A stretch of 10,728 nt of DNA from Ignavibacteria bacterium. Lineage in GTDB: Bacteria > Bacteroidota > Ignavibacteria > Tepidaquicellales > Tepidaquicellaceae. The stretch is from positions 1 through 10,728 of the forward strand of contig JAGPCH010000019.1 in the NCBI GenBank assembly GCA_018058125.1, in the 5' to 3' direction. Under the pieces are notes generated by a model, which ran no database searches, had not been told where the DNA came from, and worked only from the letters and a program-made list of their open reading frames with translations. Below, piece by piece: positions 1 to 6,974 of this stretch; the stretch's first letter is position 1; each line of letters opens with the position of its first letter. Position numbers and translations under genes: made by a program.

Positions 1-1
1 G

Positions 2-28
2 TATGGAGTGTGTGGAGTGTATGGAGTG
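2..28. repeat. 9-mer tandem repeat, three copies, at window edge
   Basis: Three adjacent copies of TATGGAGTG (the middle one TGTGGAGTG) fill positions 2-28. The array touches the window start, so more copies may lie outside. It stands 36 bases from a different, 7-mer array. The unit is a multiple of three, but no coding frame is evident here. Function unknown. Confidence 0.85.
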
Positions 29-64
29 TTTTAAAAGTTTCTAAGTTTAAACAAATTCAAGATT

Positions 65-169
65 ACTCAATACTCAATACTCAATACTCAATACTCAATA
101 CTTAATACCTAATACCTAATACCTAATACCTAATACCTAATACCTAATACCTAATACTTAGTACTTAAG
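65..169. repeat. Heptamer tandem array, about 15 units in two blocks
   Basis: Fifteen consecutive 7-base units. Five are ACTCAAT (65-99), one is the intermediate ACTTAAT (100-106), seven are ACCTAAT (107-155), and the last two are degenerate: ACTTAGT (156-162) and ACTTAAG (163-169). Identical units are clustered, as expected from slippage or unequal crossing-over that homogenised two variants. The last two units overlap the end of the minus-strand lipoprotein gene and supply its stop codon (158-160) and final codons. No spacers separate the units, so it is not a CRISPR. A role as transcription end, binding site or hypervariable spacer cannot be told from sequence. Confidence 0.95.
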
Positions 170-1585
170 AAACACATTCTCCACATTCCACCCGCCTTTT
201 ACATTCAGATCCTTCTCATAAATGATAAAACTTTCCGCTGCTCTGAACGGAAAATATTTTCCCTTATCAAATACACCGTTACCGTTTGAATCCATAAATG
301 AAAACAGAATGTATTTACCTTCGAGTACTTCTTCAAATATAAACTGTACTGTGTCATTTATTTTTTTTGAATAAGTGATAAATCTGTTTTCTTTATTGTA
401 AAGTTTTATGAATACTTCACCCGTTAATCCGATGTCAGATTTAATTCCTCCTGTTATGGTTGCAAACTCTTCCTTCGAAGCAGTTTCGAAATTTCTTTCA
501 TACAAATATTTTTTCCCGGTTTGAATAAGGTCAATCTTTAAAGTGTAGTAATTACCGGGTTTGTAATTATCCAATGGAAAGATCTCAAGAAGGGAATCAT
601 TTATCCAGTTGAATACCTGCCTGTTTGTCTCCCCTGATGCTGTATCCTTTACTGTGAAATTATTAACAATTTCCTGTTTTGGTAAATTGTTATTACTGAA
701 GTAAAAATAAAATTTATAATCAGGAGTTATCTTTTTTTCATCTTCAGAAATATTAGAATAAATATAACCGATCGAATCCGGGCTCAGTGAATTTATAAAC
801 GAATCACTGTTCTTTTCTGCTTCCGGATCCATAAGAAGAAAGTTAAGACTTCTGATATCATTTGCATTTGCCGAGAGCTTAAAGTCATCCGAGTGAACGG
901 CTATCAGATCGAGATCCGGATCATAAAGGTTATTCCTGTCTTCGTCTGTGATCGCGAAAATTCTGTAATCTCCGTCAGGTAAATTTGTAAATTCGAAACT
1001 ACCGTCAGGAGAAACCTGAAGCACATAATCCGGTTCATTCTTTTGCGGATCCAGCTGCTCCGCAGATTTACCGGCTTTCAGGAAAAGCATTACCTTTACC
1101 CTGTCATAATTCTCAGCTAATACATTACCCGAGATCAATCCATCATCTATCCTGCTGCCGGTCGAGAAAGCAAATGTCAGCGGAACAGTAAGTGTATTTC
1201 CGCCATTTACATCTTTCAGGTCCTTGCCCACATATATTACATATGTCCTGTTAATGTCAAAAGGTCCGGAGAATTCAACCTCTACTTCTTTTCCGCTCCA
1301 GTCAAAATTCATTTTGCCTTTTGGTTTTGGTGAAATGAAAAAAGCTTCTTCAAAGCTCCTTCTGTCAACGTATTCATTAAAAACAATTTTAACCGATCTT
1401 CCTTTGAAATTAACTGTACCGGCACGAGGTATAATAGATTTAATTTCGGGCGGCATCTTGTCATCCTCGCCACCTCCGGGAGGTAATTGATTTGCACATG
1501 AGCTGAACAGGATCATAAATAATAAAGAAAAATATGTTAATAGTTTCAAATCAGAATTGCTTAAATTTATTTTAGTTAAAGGCAT
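158..1585 (-). CDS. Ig-like domain lipoprotein
   Basis: This encodes a 475-residue predicted lipoprotein. A short hydrophobic stretch (about residues 15-29) ends in a lipobox-like LFSSC, so Cys30 would be the acylated first mature residue. The mature start, CANQLPPGGGEDDKMPPEI, resembles the Cys...GGP-x-D-x-x-PP start common on Bacteroidota lipoproteins with an SbsA/Big_5-type Ig-like domain. That domain spans about residues 46-143. Later parts look like beta-rich modules with acidic loops: TDEDRNNLYDPDLD (213-226) and DSNGNGVFDKG (432-442), the second resembling a calcium-binding DxNxDG loop. I chose the ATG at 1585; a TTG two codons upstream (1591) would add only two residues. No strong ribosome binding site is visible. 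It is the last of three minus-strand genes, 47 bases after the kinase, and its stop lies inside a heptamer repeat array. It is probably anchored in the envelope; no enzyme motif is seen and the exact function is unknown. Confidence 0.85.
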   Translation of the reverse strand: MPLTKINLSNSDLKLLTYFSLLFMILFSSCANQLPPGGGEDDKMPPEIKSIIPRAGTVNFKGRSVKIVFNEYVDRRSFEEAFFISPKPKGKMNFDWSGKEVEVEFSGPFDINRTYVIYVGKDLKDVNGGNTLTVPLTFAFSTGSRIDDGLISGNVLAENYDRVKVMLFLKAGKSAEQLDPQKNEPDYVLQVSPDGSFEFTNLPDGDYRIFAITDEDRNNLYDPDLDLIAVHSDDFKLSANANDIRSLNFLLMDPEAEKNSDSFINSLSPDSIGYIYSNISEDEKKITPDYKFYFYFSNNNLPKQEIVNNFTVKDTASGETNRQVFNWINDSLLEIFPLDNYKPGNYYTLKIDLIQTGKKYLYERNFETASKEEFATITGGIKSDIGLTGEVFIKLYNKENRFITYSKKINDTVQFIFEEVLEGKYILFSFMDSNGNGVFDKGKYFPFRAAESFIIYEKDLNVKGGWNVENVFLKY

Positions 1586-1632
1586 TAACAATTAATTCTC
1601 AAAAAAATATTTTATCGATCAGATAATAAAAT

Positions 1633-4600
1633 TTAATGAGTTTTCAGTGATTTAAATTTCAGGATCACTTTAGTCCCTTTCGAAATATTATTTTCGAATT
1701 TAATTTCCGCCTTCATGTCATCAAGAGACTTTTTAGCAATTGCAAGACCAAGTCCCATTCCGGTTGATTTTGTTGAGAAGTTTGGCTTGAATAAATTTTC
1801 CATAAGAGAATCCTCTATCCCGCACCCGTTATCAGATATTTCAGCCATGATGAAATCTCCATCGGCATCTTTGTATACATATGTTTTAATTTCAACTATG
1901 CCTTCTGTTTCTATAGACTGAATTGAGTTTTTTACAAGGTTTTGAAAGACTCTGTTTAGCTCGTGCTTATCTGCATAAATTTTATCAAGCCCCCGGCTCA
2001 GAGAGATCCGGAAGTCTATATCAGGTGCAAGTCTGTACAAAGATACTACTTCTTCAATTATCTCATTTACATCAACCTTCTCATAATTTTTTCCGGATAG
2101 TTTTGCAAAATCGGAAAATTCGGTTGCAATATTATTTAGTTTATCAATCTCATTGATAATAATATTCCTTGTCTTTTTCAGCACTTCAGGAAAATTATCT
2201 TTGTTGCCATTAGTATTGTTATAAACTTCGTCAAGATGCTGAATTGATAGTTTCATTGGAGTAAGAGGATTCTTGATCTCATGAGCTACTCTTCTTGCTA
2301 TATCTCTCCAGGCTGCCTCTCTTTCTGCTTTTTTTAATTTATCACGCGAACTCTCTAGCTCCAGTGACATGTTATTGAATGATTTTATAAGATCTCCTAT
2401 TTCATCTTTTGTACCTGGTTCGAGTTTTACATTCATATCCCCTTTTGAGATCCTTTCCGTGGCATTCTGTAGTTTTAAGATTGGTCGGGAGATTTTATAT
2501 GTTAAGAAAGTTACAAATACAAGCAGAATTATTATAACAATTATATAAATACCGAAAACAAAAGTTAGGATTTCGGTTAGCTCTTCATTTATTTCATTTT
2601 GTTTATACAAAGTCTGAGAAGAGATAATGCCGATCAGATTATTCTTGGAATCAAAAAAAGGTTTGTAGCCAACAATAAAAGAAAGAATGCCTATGCCTTC
2701 GGTTTCGGAGAAAAAGTCTTTTCTTAAATATACAATATTGTAATATGCTTCTGCGTCAATTCTTGTATCAAGAAGATCCGATCGGTAAAGTTCATCATTT
2801 GTAGTAGATACAAGTTTGGTTTTTAAGAACAGATTAAAGTTTTTATCCGATTTTTTAAGAGAATTTGTTAACAGGTTGTTGTGATCTTTTCTCAGACTGT
2901 CAAGACCGGAATAGTTAATCTGACTGTTGACCATGCTCTGAGAAAAGAGATTAAGATCAGATACAATTTCATTTTGAAAATTATAATCATATTTATCTTT
3001 TATAAAGCTTCGGGTATATATGGCTAGGAGTACAATAGGTATAACGGAAACAATAAAAAATGAAGCAAACAATTTTTCTCTGAAATTGAGCCTGAAATCC
3101 CTGAGTCTGAAGACTATCAGTAATGAGAATACAGAAAGAAAAATCAGGTATAGAAATACTGTAAACAATATAAACTTCAGATAAAAAAAAGTTGTAAGCT
3201 TGAAATCATTTCTTTTTAAACTAATTGAAAAAATTCTTTCCGTATCTGTTTTCTGAGTCTGAGGAGATACAATATAAAAGGTACGGTACCTGTCGTTATT
3301 TATAACTTCATATCTCCAATCGGATTTATCTTCTTTGTATTTGACTGTCTCCCTGAATGCATCGAGAGAAAGTGTATTTGTTTTTGAAAGATCCTGGTTG
3401 GTGGAAGTTATAATCTCGCCGCCGAGATATTCAGTAATTACCGGAGTTGAGATAAGTTTATCAAACAAATTATCCCTCGAATAATTTCTGAAAAACTGCA
3501 TTGAAGAATGAGCCAGGAAATTTTTGGATTCGAACTGAACTGCTATTAAAAGAAATCCCAGATTTGTTTCATATTGAGTATTTTTAAGACCTATTCTTTC
3601 TATCGGGACTATCCCAAGATAATATTTCTGTTCTTCATTTTTCAGTATAACGATCTTTTCTGCAGTATAATAAAAATCAGGCTCTTCACTATCCTGTATC
3701 CCGTCAGATTCATCTGAAATGTCAAACTCCGGTTCTTCGTCTAATTCTTCGGTTAAATCATATTCAGTAGTATCCGGAATTACTTTAAAAAGATCTTTCT
3801 TTTTAAAGTAATTGATCTCAGCATAAGAGTTAATAGAATCGGAATTCATATTGCCTGAGTTAAAAATAAAATCGCTTATTACTTTTTTATTTGTATCAAG
3901 AATTATAACAGCTGTATTGAAATTTTCTTCGCTGAATTTACTTTCAGACCAGATAGAAAAAGCCATCTCAGAAAATTTATTCTTATCTTTTATGTCTGAT
4001 TCGATCTTATTGTCTTCGGAAAATTTTGAAAGCTCTGTCATAAGATGGAATTTTATTCTGTCATCATCTTTTTCGGTAATCTTCCTGCCTATCAGTTCGA
4101 CAAAGTAAGTCTCCTGGGATGTTATTTTATCAAGAAGAATTCCCGGAATCACAATTATGCAGAATAGGATCACAAGCGAAAAATTCTTAATTGAAAACAT
4201 ATTGTAGTTTTTTTTAAGCAGAATTTTTCTGGCAAGATAAACCCCAAAAAAGAAACTGGACAAAATTATCATCAGACGGTTAAGATAGTCAATTTTAAAA
4301 TCGTCAGTGAATAAGGGAATAAACTGATTTATAATCAGAAAAATAAATAAAATTATCAGAAAGGAATATTTTCCGAGAATTTTTACTGGAGACAGATCAT
4401 AAGAGGATTTTTTTATTATCAGAATTATCAGGGACAGTTCTATGGTAAACATTGAAAAAGAAATAAATATAATAATCAGCTGAATAATAAATAACTCCGA
4501 GTTTGGGATAATGCTTGTCTTATCAAAAAATTTCAAATTGGAATCAAATACAATACTCTGAATAACAACTCCAAACAAATATATTACTGCAAAAAACAAA

Positions 4601-5790
4601 GTAATAAACAGAATGTTTGTGAAATGTGTAAGTAATCCGCCTTTCCTTTGCGGGAATATTTTCTTTGCAAATATAGAAGAGAGGAATATTCCGTAAATTG
4701 AAATGATAAGAATGAATATTGATGTAATTAATAATTCGCCGGTGGATTTAGCAATACCAAACCCGAAAGATGATGCAAAATAACCCGGGGAAAATATATC
4801 AGAAGGAAAAATTACAGAAGGAAAATGAAATTCAAGCCAAACATACCTGATGCAAATCAGATAAACTGAAAACAAAACAAATTTTACAATGCAGGATCCG
4901 GTTTTAACTGTAAATTTTAATCCAATGATAAACAATAATGCTGAAAGACCAAAGATCAAAACGGATATAATTCTTTTTGTAAGGATCTGAATATTCTGAG
5001 TATGGGTAAGTTCGCTGTATTTAGGAAATACAAGTACTCCGATTATATTACCTTCAAGTCCCCTGAGATCTATTGTTATGTTATTATCTATGACAGATGA
5101 ATCGAGGTCAATCTTTTCAGATATTGCAGCCGCAGGCAGGAGTTCTGAAATAACATTAAACGCCTGGTTTATATCATTTAAAAGACCTGTGTTTTGAAAA
5201 AATTTATTGTTTATCTGATATTTGATATCTATCAGTCTGGAAGTAAGTATCACTCCGGTTACAACTGAATTGTCATTTGGATCATAGACAGGGGAATAAA
5301 TTATCAGATAAGTATAAAAACCAATTTCTTTGAGTATGGAAAATTTTTTTCCGTTTACGCATTTTTGCAGAGAATAAATATCGGAATCAAGTTTTCGCCC
5401 TTTGAATGCAAGAAGTTCCAGTCTGGTGTTATAAATTTCAACCTGATAATTGTTGCTTAGATTATATTTGAATAGTTCTTCGAAAAGTTTTTTAGAATCA
5501 CTTTTCTGAACTAATTTTAATATTACGGCATTCTGAGTAAAATTTTCTGAAAGTTCATTCAGCTTATTCTGATAATCATTGAACAAACCGGTAGCTATTC
5601 TGCTCTGTTCGGATGTTTTTTCAGATTCAATTTCATTCCAGCTGCTGTTAATATTGGATTGAATGTAACCGGAAAGTAACTCTATTACAATTATCCAGAT
5701 AAAAATTAAAAAAGCGATTAAAGTTAAAATCTTTAAACGCCTGTCGAAAAATTTATTTCCGCCGCTATATTTAGAATGTTTCTTTTCCAA
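1633..5790 (-). CDS. Large 12-TM NtrY-like sensor histidine kinase
   Basis: This 1385-residue kinase should autophosphorylate a histidine and pass the phosphate to a response regulator not found in this window. The core is complete: HAMP (about 1095-1150), an H-box with RRVAHEIKNPLTPMKLS (phospho-acceptor His1170), N-box with Asn1284 and Asn1288, G1 box DNGCG (1320-1324), F-box LFKPNFSTK and G2 box GMGLGLA (1344-1350). The H-box context AWRDIARRVAHEIKNPLTP is typical of NtrY-like kinases. Upstream, hydrophobicity gives 12 membrane segments: one at 21-40, eight between 273 and 554, then about 867-894, 905-924 and 1074-1098. Basic loops fit the positive-inside rule. Three extracytoplasmic regions result (41-272, 555-866, 925-1073); the first and third have Cache/PAS-like stretches such as YSPVYD and VGYKPFFDSKNNLIGIISS. 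The second holds an acidic tract (676-705). The TTG start is nearly forced: an in-frame TGA lies eight codons upstream and the first internal Met is at residue 447. Confidence 0.93.
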   Translation of the reverse strand: MEKKHSKYSGGNKFFDRRLKILTLIAFLIFIWIIVIELLSGYIQSNINSSWNEIESEKTSEQSRIATGLFNDYQNKLNELSENFTQNAVILKLVQKSDSKKLFEELFKYNLSNNYQVEIYNTRLELLAFKGRKLDSDIYSLQKCVNGKKFSILKEIGFYTYLIIYSPVYDPNDNSVVTGVILTSRLIDIKYQINNKFFQNTGLLNDINQAFNVISELLPAAAISEKIDLDSSVIDNNITIDLRGLEGNIIGVLVFPKYSELTHTQNIQILTKRIISVLIFGLSALLFIIGLKFTVKTGSCIVKFVLFSVYLICIRYVWLEFHFPSVIFPSDIFSPGYFASSFGFGIAKSTGELLITSIFILIISIYGIFLSSIFAKKIFPQRKGGLLTHFTNILFITLFFAVIYLFGVVIQSIVFDSNLKFFDKTSIIPNSELFIIQLIIIFISFSMFTIELSLIILIIKKSSYDLSPVKILGKYSFLIILFIFLIINQFIPLFTDDFKIDYLNRLMIILSSFFFGVYLARKILLKKNYNMFSIKNFSLVILFCIIVIPGILLDKITSQETYFVELIGRKITEKDDDRIKFHLMTELSKFSEDNKIESDIKDKNKFSEMAFSIWSESKFSEENFNTAVIILDTNKKVISDFIFNSGNMNSDSINSYAEINYFKKKDLFKVIPDTTEYDLTEELDEEPEFDISDESDGIQDSEEPDFYYTAEKIVILKNEEQKYYLGIVPIERIGLKNTQYETNLGFLLIAVQFESKNFLAHSSMQFFRNYSRDNLFDKLISTPVITEYLGGEIITSTNQDLSKTNTLSLDAFRETVKYKEDKSDWRYEVINNDRYRTFYIVSPQTQKTDTERIFSISLKRNDFKLTTFFYLKFILFTVFLYLIFLSVFSLLIVFRLRDFRLNFREKLFASFFIVSVIPIVLLAIYTRSFIKDKYDYNFQNEIVSDLNLFSQSMVNSQINYSGLDSLRKDHNNLLTNSLKKSDKNFNLFLKTKLVSTTNDELYRSDLLDTRIDAEAYYNIVYLRKDFFSETEGIGILSFIVGYKPFFDSKNNLIGIISSQTLYKQNEINEELTEILTFVFGIYIIVIIILLVFVTFLTYKISRPILKLQNATERISKGDMNVKLEPGTKDEIGDLIKSFNNMSLELESSRDKLKKAEREAAWRDIARRVAHEIKNPLTPMKLSIQHLDEVYNNTNGNKDNFPEVLKKTRNIIINEIDKLNNIATEFSDFAKLSGKNYEKVDVNEIIEEVVSLYRLAPDIDFRISLSRGLDKIYADKHELNRVFQNLVKNSIQSIETEGIVEIKTYVYKDADGDFIMAEISDNGCGIEDSLMENLFKPNFSTKSTGMGLGLAIAKKSLDDMKAEIKFENNISKGTKVILKFKSLKTH

Positions 5791-5841
5791 TATGATATTA
5801 AAAATTCTTCAGGTGATACACATACAAATAAACTGTTTATT

Positions 5842-6315
5842 CTAATTAATTGAAATCTGATCTATATACCATTTGTTGCCATAGTATTTTAATGAAATTG
5901 CAACATCGAGATTTCGTTTGCCGGAACCGATCATATATGTATAAGTCCCGTTTACAAATGCATACGTATTGAATCTGCTAGATCGGGTGTACTTAAAACT
6001 CTTAATGGTAAAGTAATCCATGAAATTGATAAGTATCTGTTCTGCCTGAGCCGAGCTGTAATATCCCTTATCATTGCTTGCTATATTCAGATATACCTGT
6101 GAGTCAAAATACGGAGTCATATAGTTTACGTTATTGTATAAAAAACCGTAACTGACATCCTTAAAAGTTTTTTTACACAGTTCATATTTCTCCCGGGTTG
6201 ATTCATTGCGGTACTTTTTATTTTTCCACCATTTATCCTGTGAATAAGTATGGCTGGCGTTAAATAACCCTGCAAAAATAAATAATAAAATTAAAACTGA
6301 AGCTTTTCTTAGCAT
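5842..6315 (-). CDS. DUF4783-like secreted protein
   Basis: A 157-residue protein with a clear signal peptide: Met-Leu-Arg-Lys, then a hydrophobic stretch to about residue 20, with likely cleavage near HTYSQ (22-26). The mature part is small and rich in Tyr, Asn and Lys. Its pattern FKDVSYGFLYNN (51-62), YYSSAQAEQILINF (86-98) and the ending YYGNKWYIDQISIN matches my memory of the Bacteroidota DUF4783 family, an NTF2-like fold of unknown function; this is recall and was not checked by a search. I chose the ATG at 6315 over the TTG at 6336. The ATG gives a better signal peptide, and the TTG falls inside a promoter-like element (6334-6341). It is 51 bases upstream of the kinase gene on the same strand, so co-transcription is plausible. 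A periplasmic or outer-membrane-associated role is inferred from the signal peptide only. Confidence 0.8.
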   Translation of the reverse strand: MLRKASVLILLFIFAGLFNASHTYSQDKWWKNKKYRNESTREKYELCKKTFKDVSYGFLYNNVNYMTPYFDSQVYLNIASNDKGYYSSAQAEQILINFMDYFTIKSFKYTRSSRFNTYAFVNGTYTYMIGSGKRNLDVAISLKYYGNKWYIDQISIN

Positions 6316-6333
6316 TAATATATCTTTAATAAA

Positions 6334-6363
6334 CAAATTATATAAATTTGATTGTTAATGCAA
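6334..6363 (-). promoter_or_regulatory. Candidate promoter for the DUF4783-kinase-lipoprotein genes
   Basis: Read on the minus strand, TTG (6363-6361) is followed by 19 bases and ATAATTTG (6341-6334). This is close to the Bacteroidota pattern TTTG-N19-21-TAnnTTTG, with the -7 element imperfect at its first two bases. It would place the transcript start roughly 10-15 bases before the ATG at 6315. The same TAATTTG core and 19-base spacing appear before the tRNA on the other strand. Confidence 0.45.
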
Positions 6364-6574
6364 TTTAGAACAAGAAGCTTTTTGATTTGACTTAAAATAC
6401 GACAATTTTTAAATGGACATGATAACATTGTTTGCAGCTGCAGATCATGGATTTTTGTGTAGATTAGCAGAATCAAGGTTCGGATATCTTGTACAGGATC
6501 TGATTTTATAAGTTTAAGGATATTAATTTTAAGACAATATAATCAGTTTTTTTAAAAAGATTTCAATTATAGTA

Positions 6575-6604
6575 TTGAATAAGTTTTTGATTAAAGTTAA
6601 TTTG
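6575..6604 (+). promoter_or_regulatory. Candidate promoter for the CAT-anticodon tRNA
   Basis: TTG (6575-6577), a 19-base spacer, then TTAATTTG (6597-6604), one mismatch from the Bacteroidota -7 consensus TAnnTTTG. The expected transcript start near 6611 lies about ten bases before the tRNA 5' end at 6622, which suits a tRNA leader. Confidence 0.5.
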
Positions 6605-6621
6605 CAGTTCGTAAAATTTTT

Positions 6622-6695
6622 GCCGGGGTAGCTCAGCTGGTTAGAGCGTCGGAATCATAATCCGTAGGTCGGGGGTTCAAGTCCCTCTCCCGGTA
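6622..6695 (+). tRNA. tRNA, anticodon CAT, probably elongator Met
   Basis: A full cloverleaf can be folded by eye over 74 bases. The acceptor is GCCGGGG with TCCCGGT (G1-U72 and G7-U66 wobbles), the D stem is GCTC/GAGC, and the anticodon stem is TCGGA/TCCGT with loop ATCATAA, so the anticodon is CAT. The T stem is GGGGG/CCCTC with loop TTCAAGT, and the discriminator base is A. The 27-43 pair is a U-U mismatch. CCA is not encoded (the discriminator is followed by CAA). It lacks initiator marks: there is no C1-A72 mismatch as such, no run of three G-C pairs in the anticodon stem, and position 11-24 is C-G. A tRNA-Ile2 that is lysidine-modified at C34 cannot be excluded without comparison. A promoter-like pair lies just upstream. 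Confidence 0.93.
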
Positions 6696-6726
6696 CAAAT
6701 TTATACTTTCCTTTATTCACATCTAT

Positions 6727-6771
6727 AGTTATTAAAGTTATTAAAGTTATTAAAGATATTAACGATATTAA
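6727..6771. repeat. 9-mer tandem array between tRNA and rplY
   Basis: Five tandem 9-base units drift stepwise: AGTTATTAA three times (6727-6753), AGATATTAA (6754-6762), CGATATTAA (6763-6771), then a partial CGATA. The graded change along the array suggests slippage with successive point changes. It lies in non-coding DNA bracketed by two copies of the tRNA 3'-end sequence. Confidence 0.92.
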
Positions 6772-6778
6772 CGATACA

Positions 6779-6794
6779 TCCCGGTACATAATTT
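6779..6794. repeat. Second copy of the tRNA 3' end
   Basis: TCCCGGTACA at 6779-6788 repeats exactly the last acceptor bases, discriminator and following two bases of the tRNA (6688-6697). The match continues past one inserted T into AATTT (first copy to 6702, second to 6794). The copies are 91 bases apart on the same strand. Such duplications mark tRNA-targeted integration or local duplication; no integrase is in the window. Confidence 0.75.
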
Positions 6795-6916
6795 TCAGAA
6801 TGCACATTTCAATTCAATTTCATTCATTGCTTTAATCAACTGTCTGATCATATATAATAGGAATCAGAAAGATTTTTTGTCAGAAACCCGGGATCAGATT
6901 TTGTAATATAAATCAA

Positions 6917-6947
6917 TTGATTAATTTTCATATAAAAGCTATCTTTG
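6917..6947 (+). promoter_or_regulatory. Promoter for rplY-pth, Bacteroidota type
   Basis: TTG (6917-6919), a 20-base spacer and TATCTTTG (6940-6947), which matches the -7 consensus TAnnTTTG at every defined base. The expected start near 6953-6955 leaves a leader of about 20 bases before the L25 ATG. This is the best promoter match I found. Confidence 0.65.
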
Positions 6948-6974
6948 TAGTTCATCAAATAAAATTTAATTGTC

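Noticed and set aside
65..169. Heptamer array as a CRISPR or telomere-like element
   Set aside because: Units are only 7 bases with no spacers, so it is not a CRISPR; nothing else suggests a replicon end.
1224..2156. Open frames opposite or inside the lipoprotein and kinase genes (plus 1224-1490, 1715-1921, 1923-2156; minus 1309-1497)
   Set aside because: They overlap well-supported coding sequence, have no recognisable family pattern and lack independent start signals.
3851..4108. Plus-strand frame of 85 codons inside the kinase gene
   Set aside because: Antisense to the second sensor region of the kinase; explained as a shadow of codon bias.
6622..6695. Initiator tRNA-fMet
   Set aside because: No run of three G-C pairs in the anticodon stem, no C1-A72, and C11-G24 as in elongators.
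6862..6878. Terminator-like AATC-loop-GATT followed by six T
   Set aside because: The stem is only 4 base pairs and AT-rich; no gene ends just upstream except the tRNA about 165 bases away.
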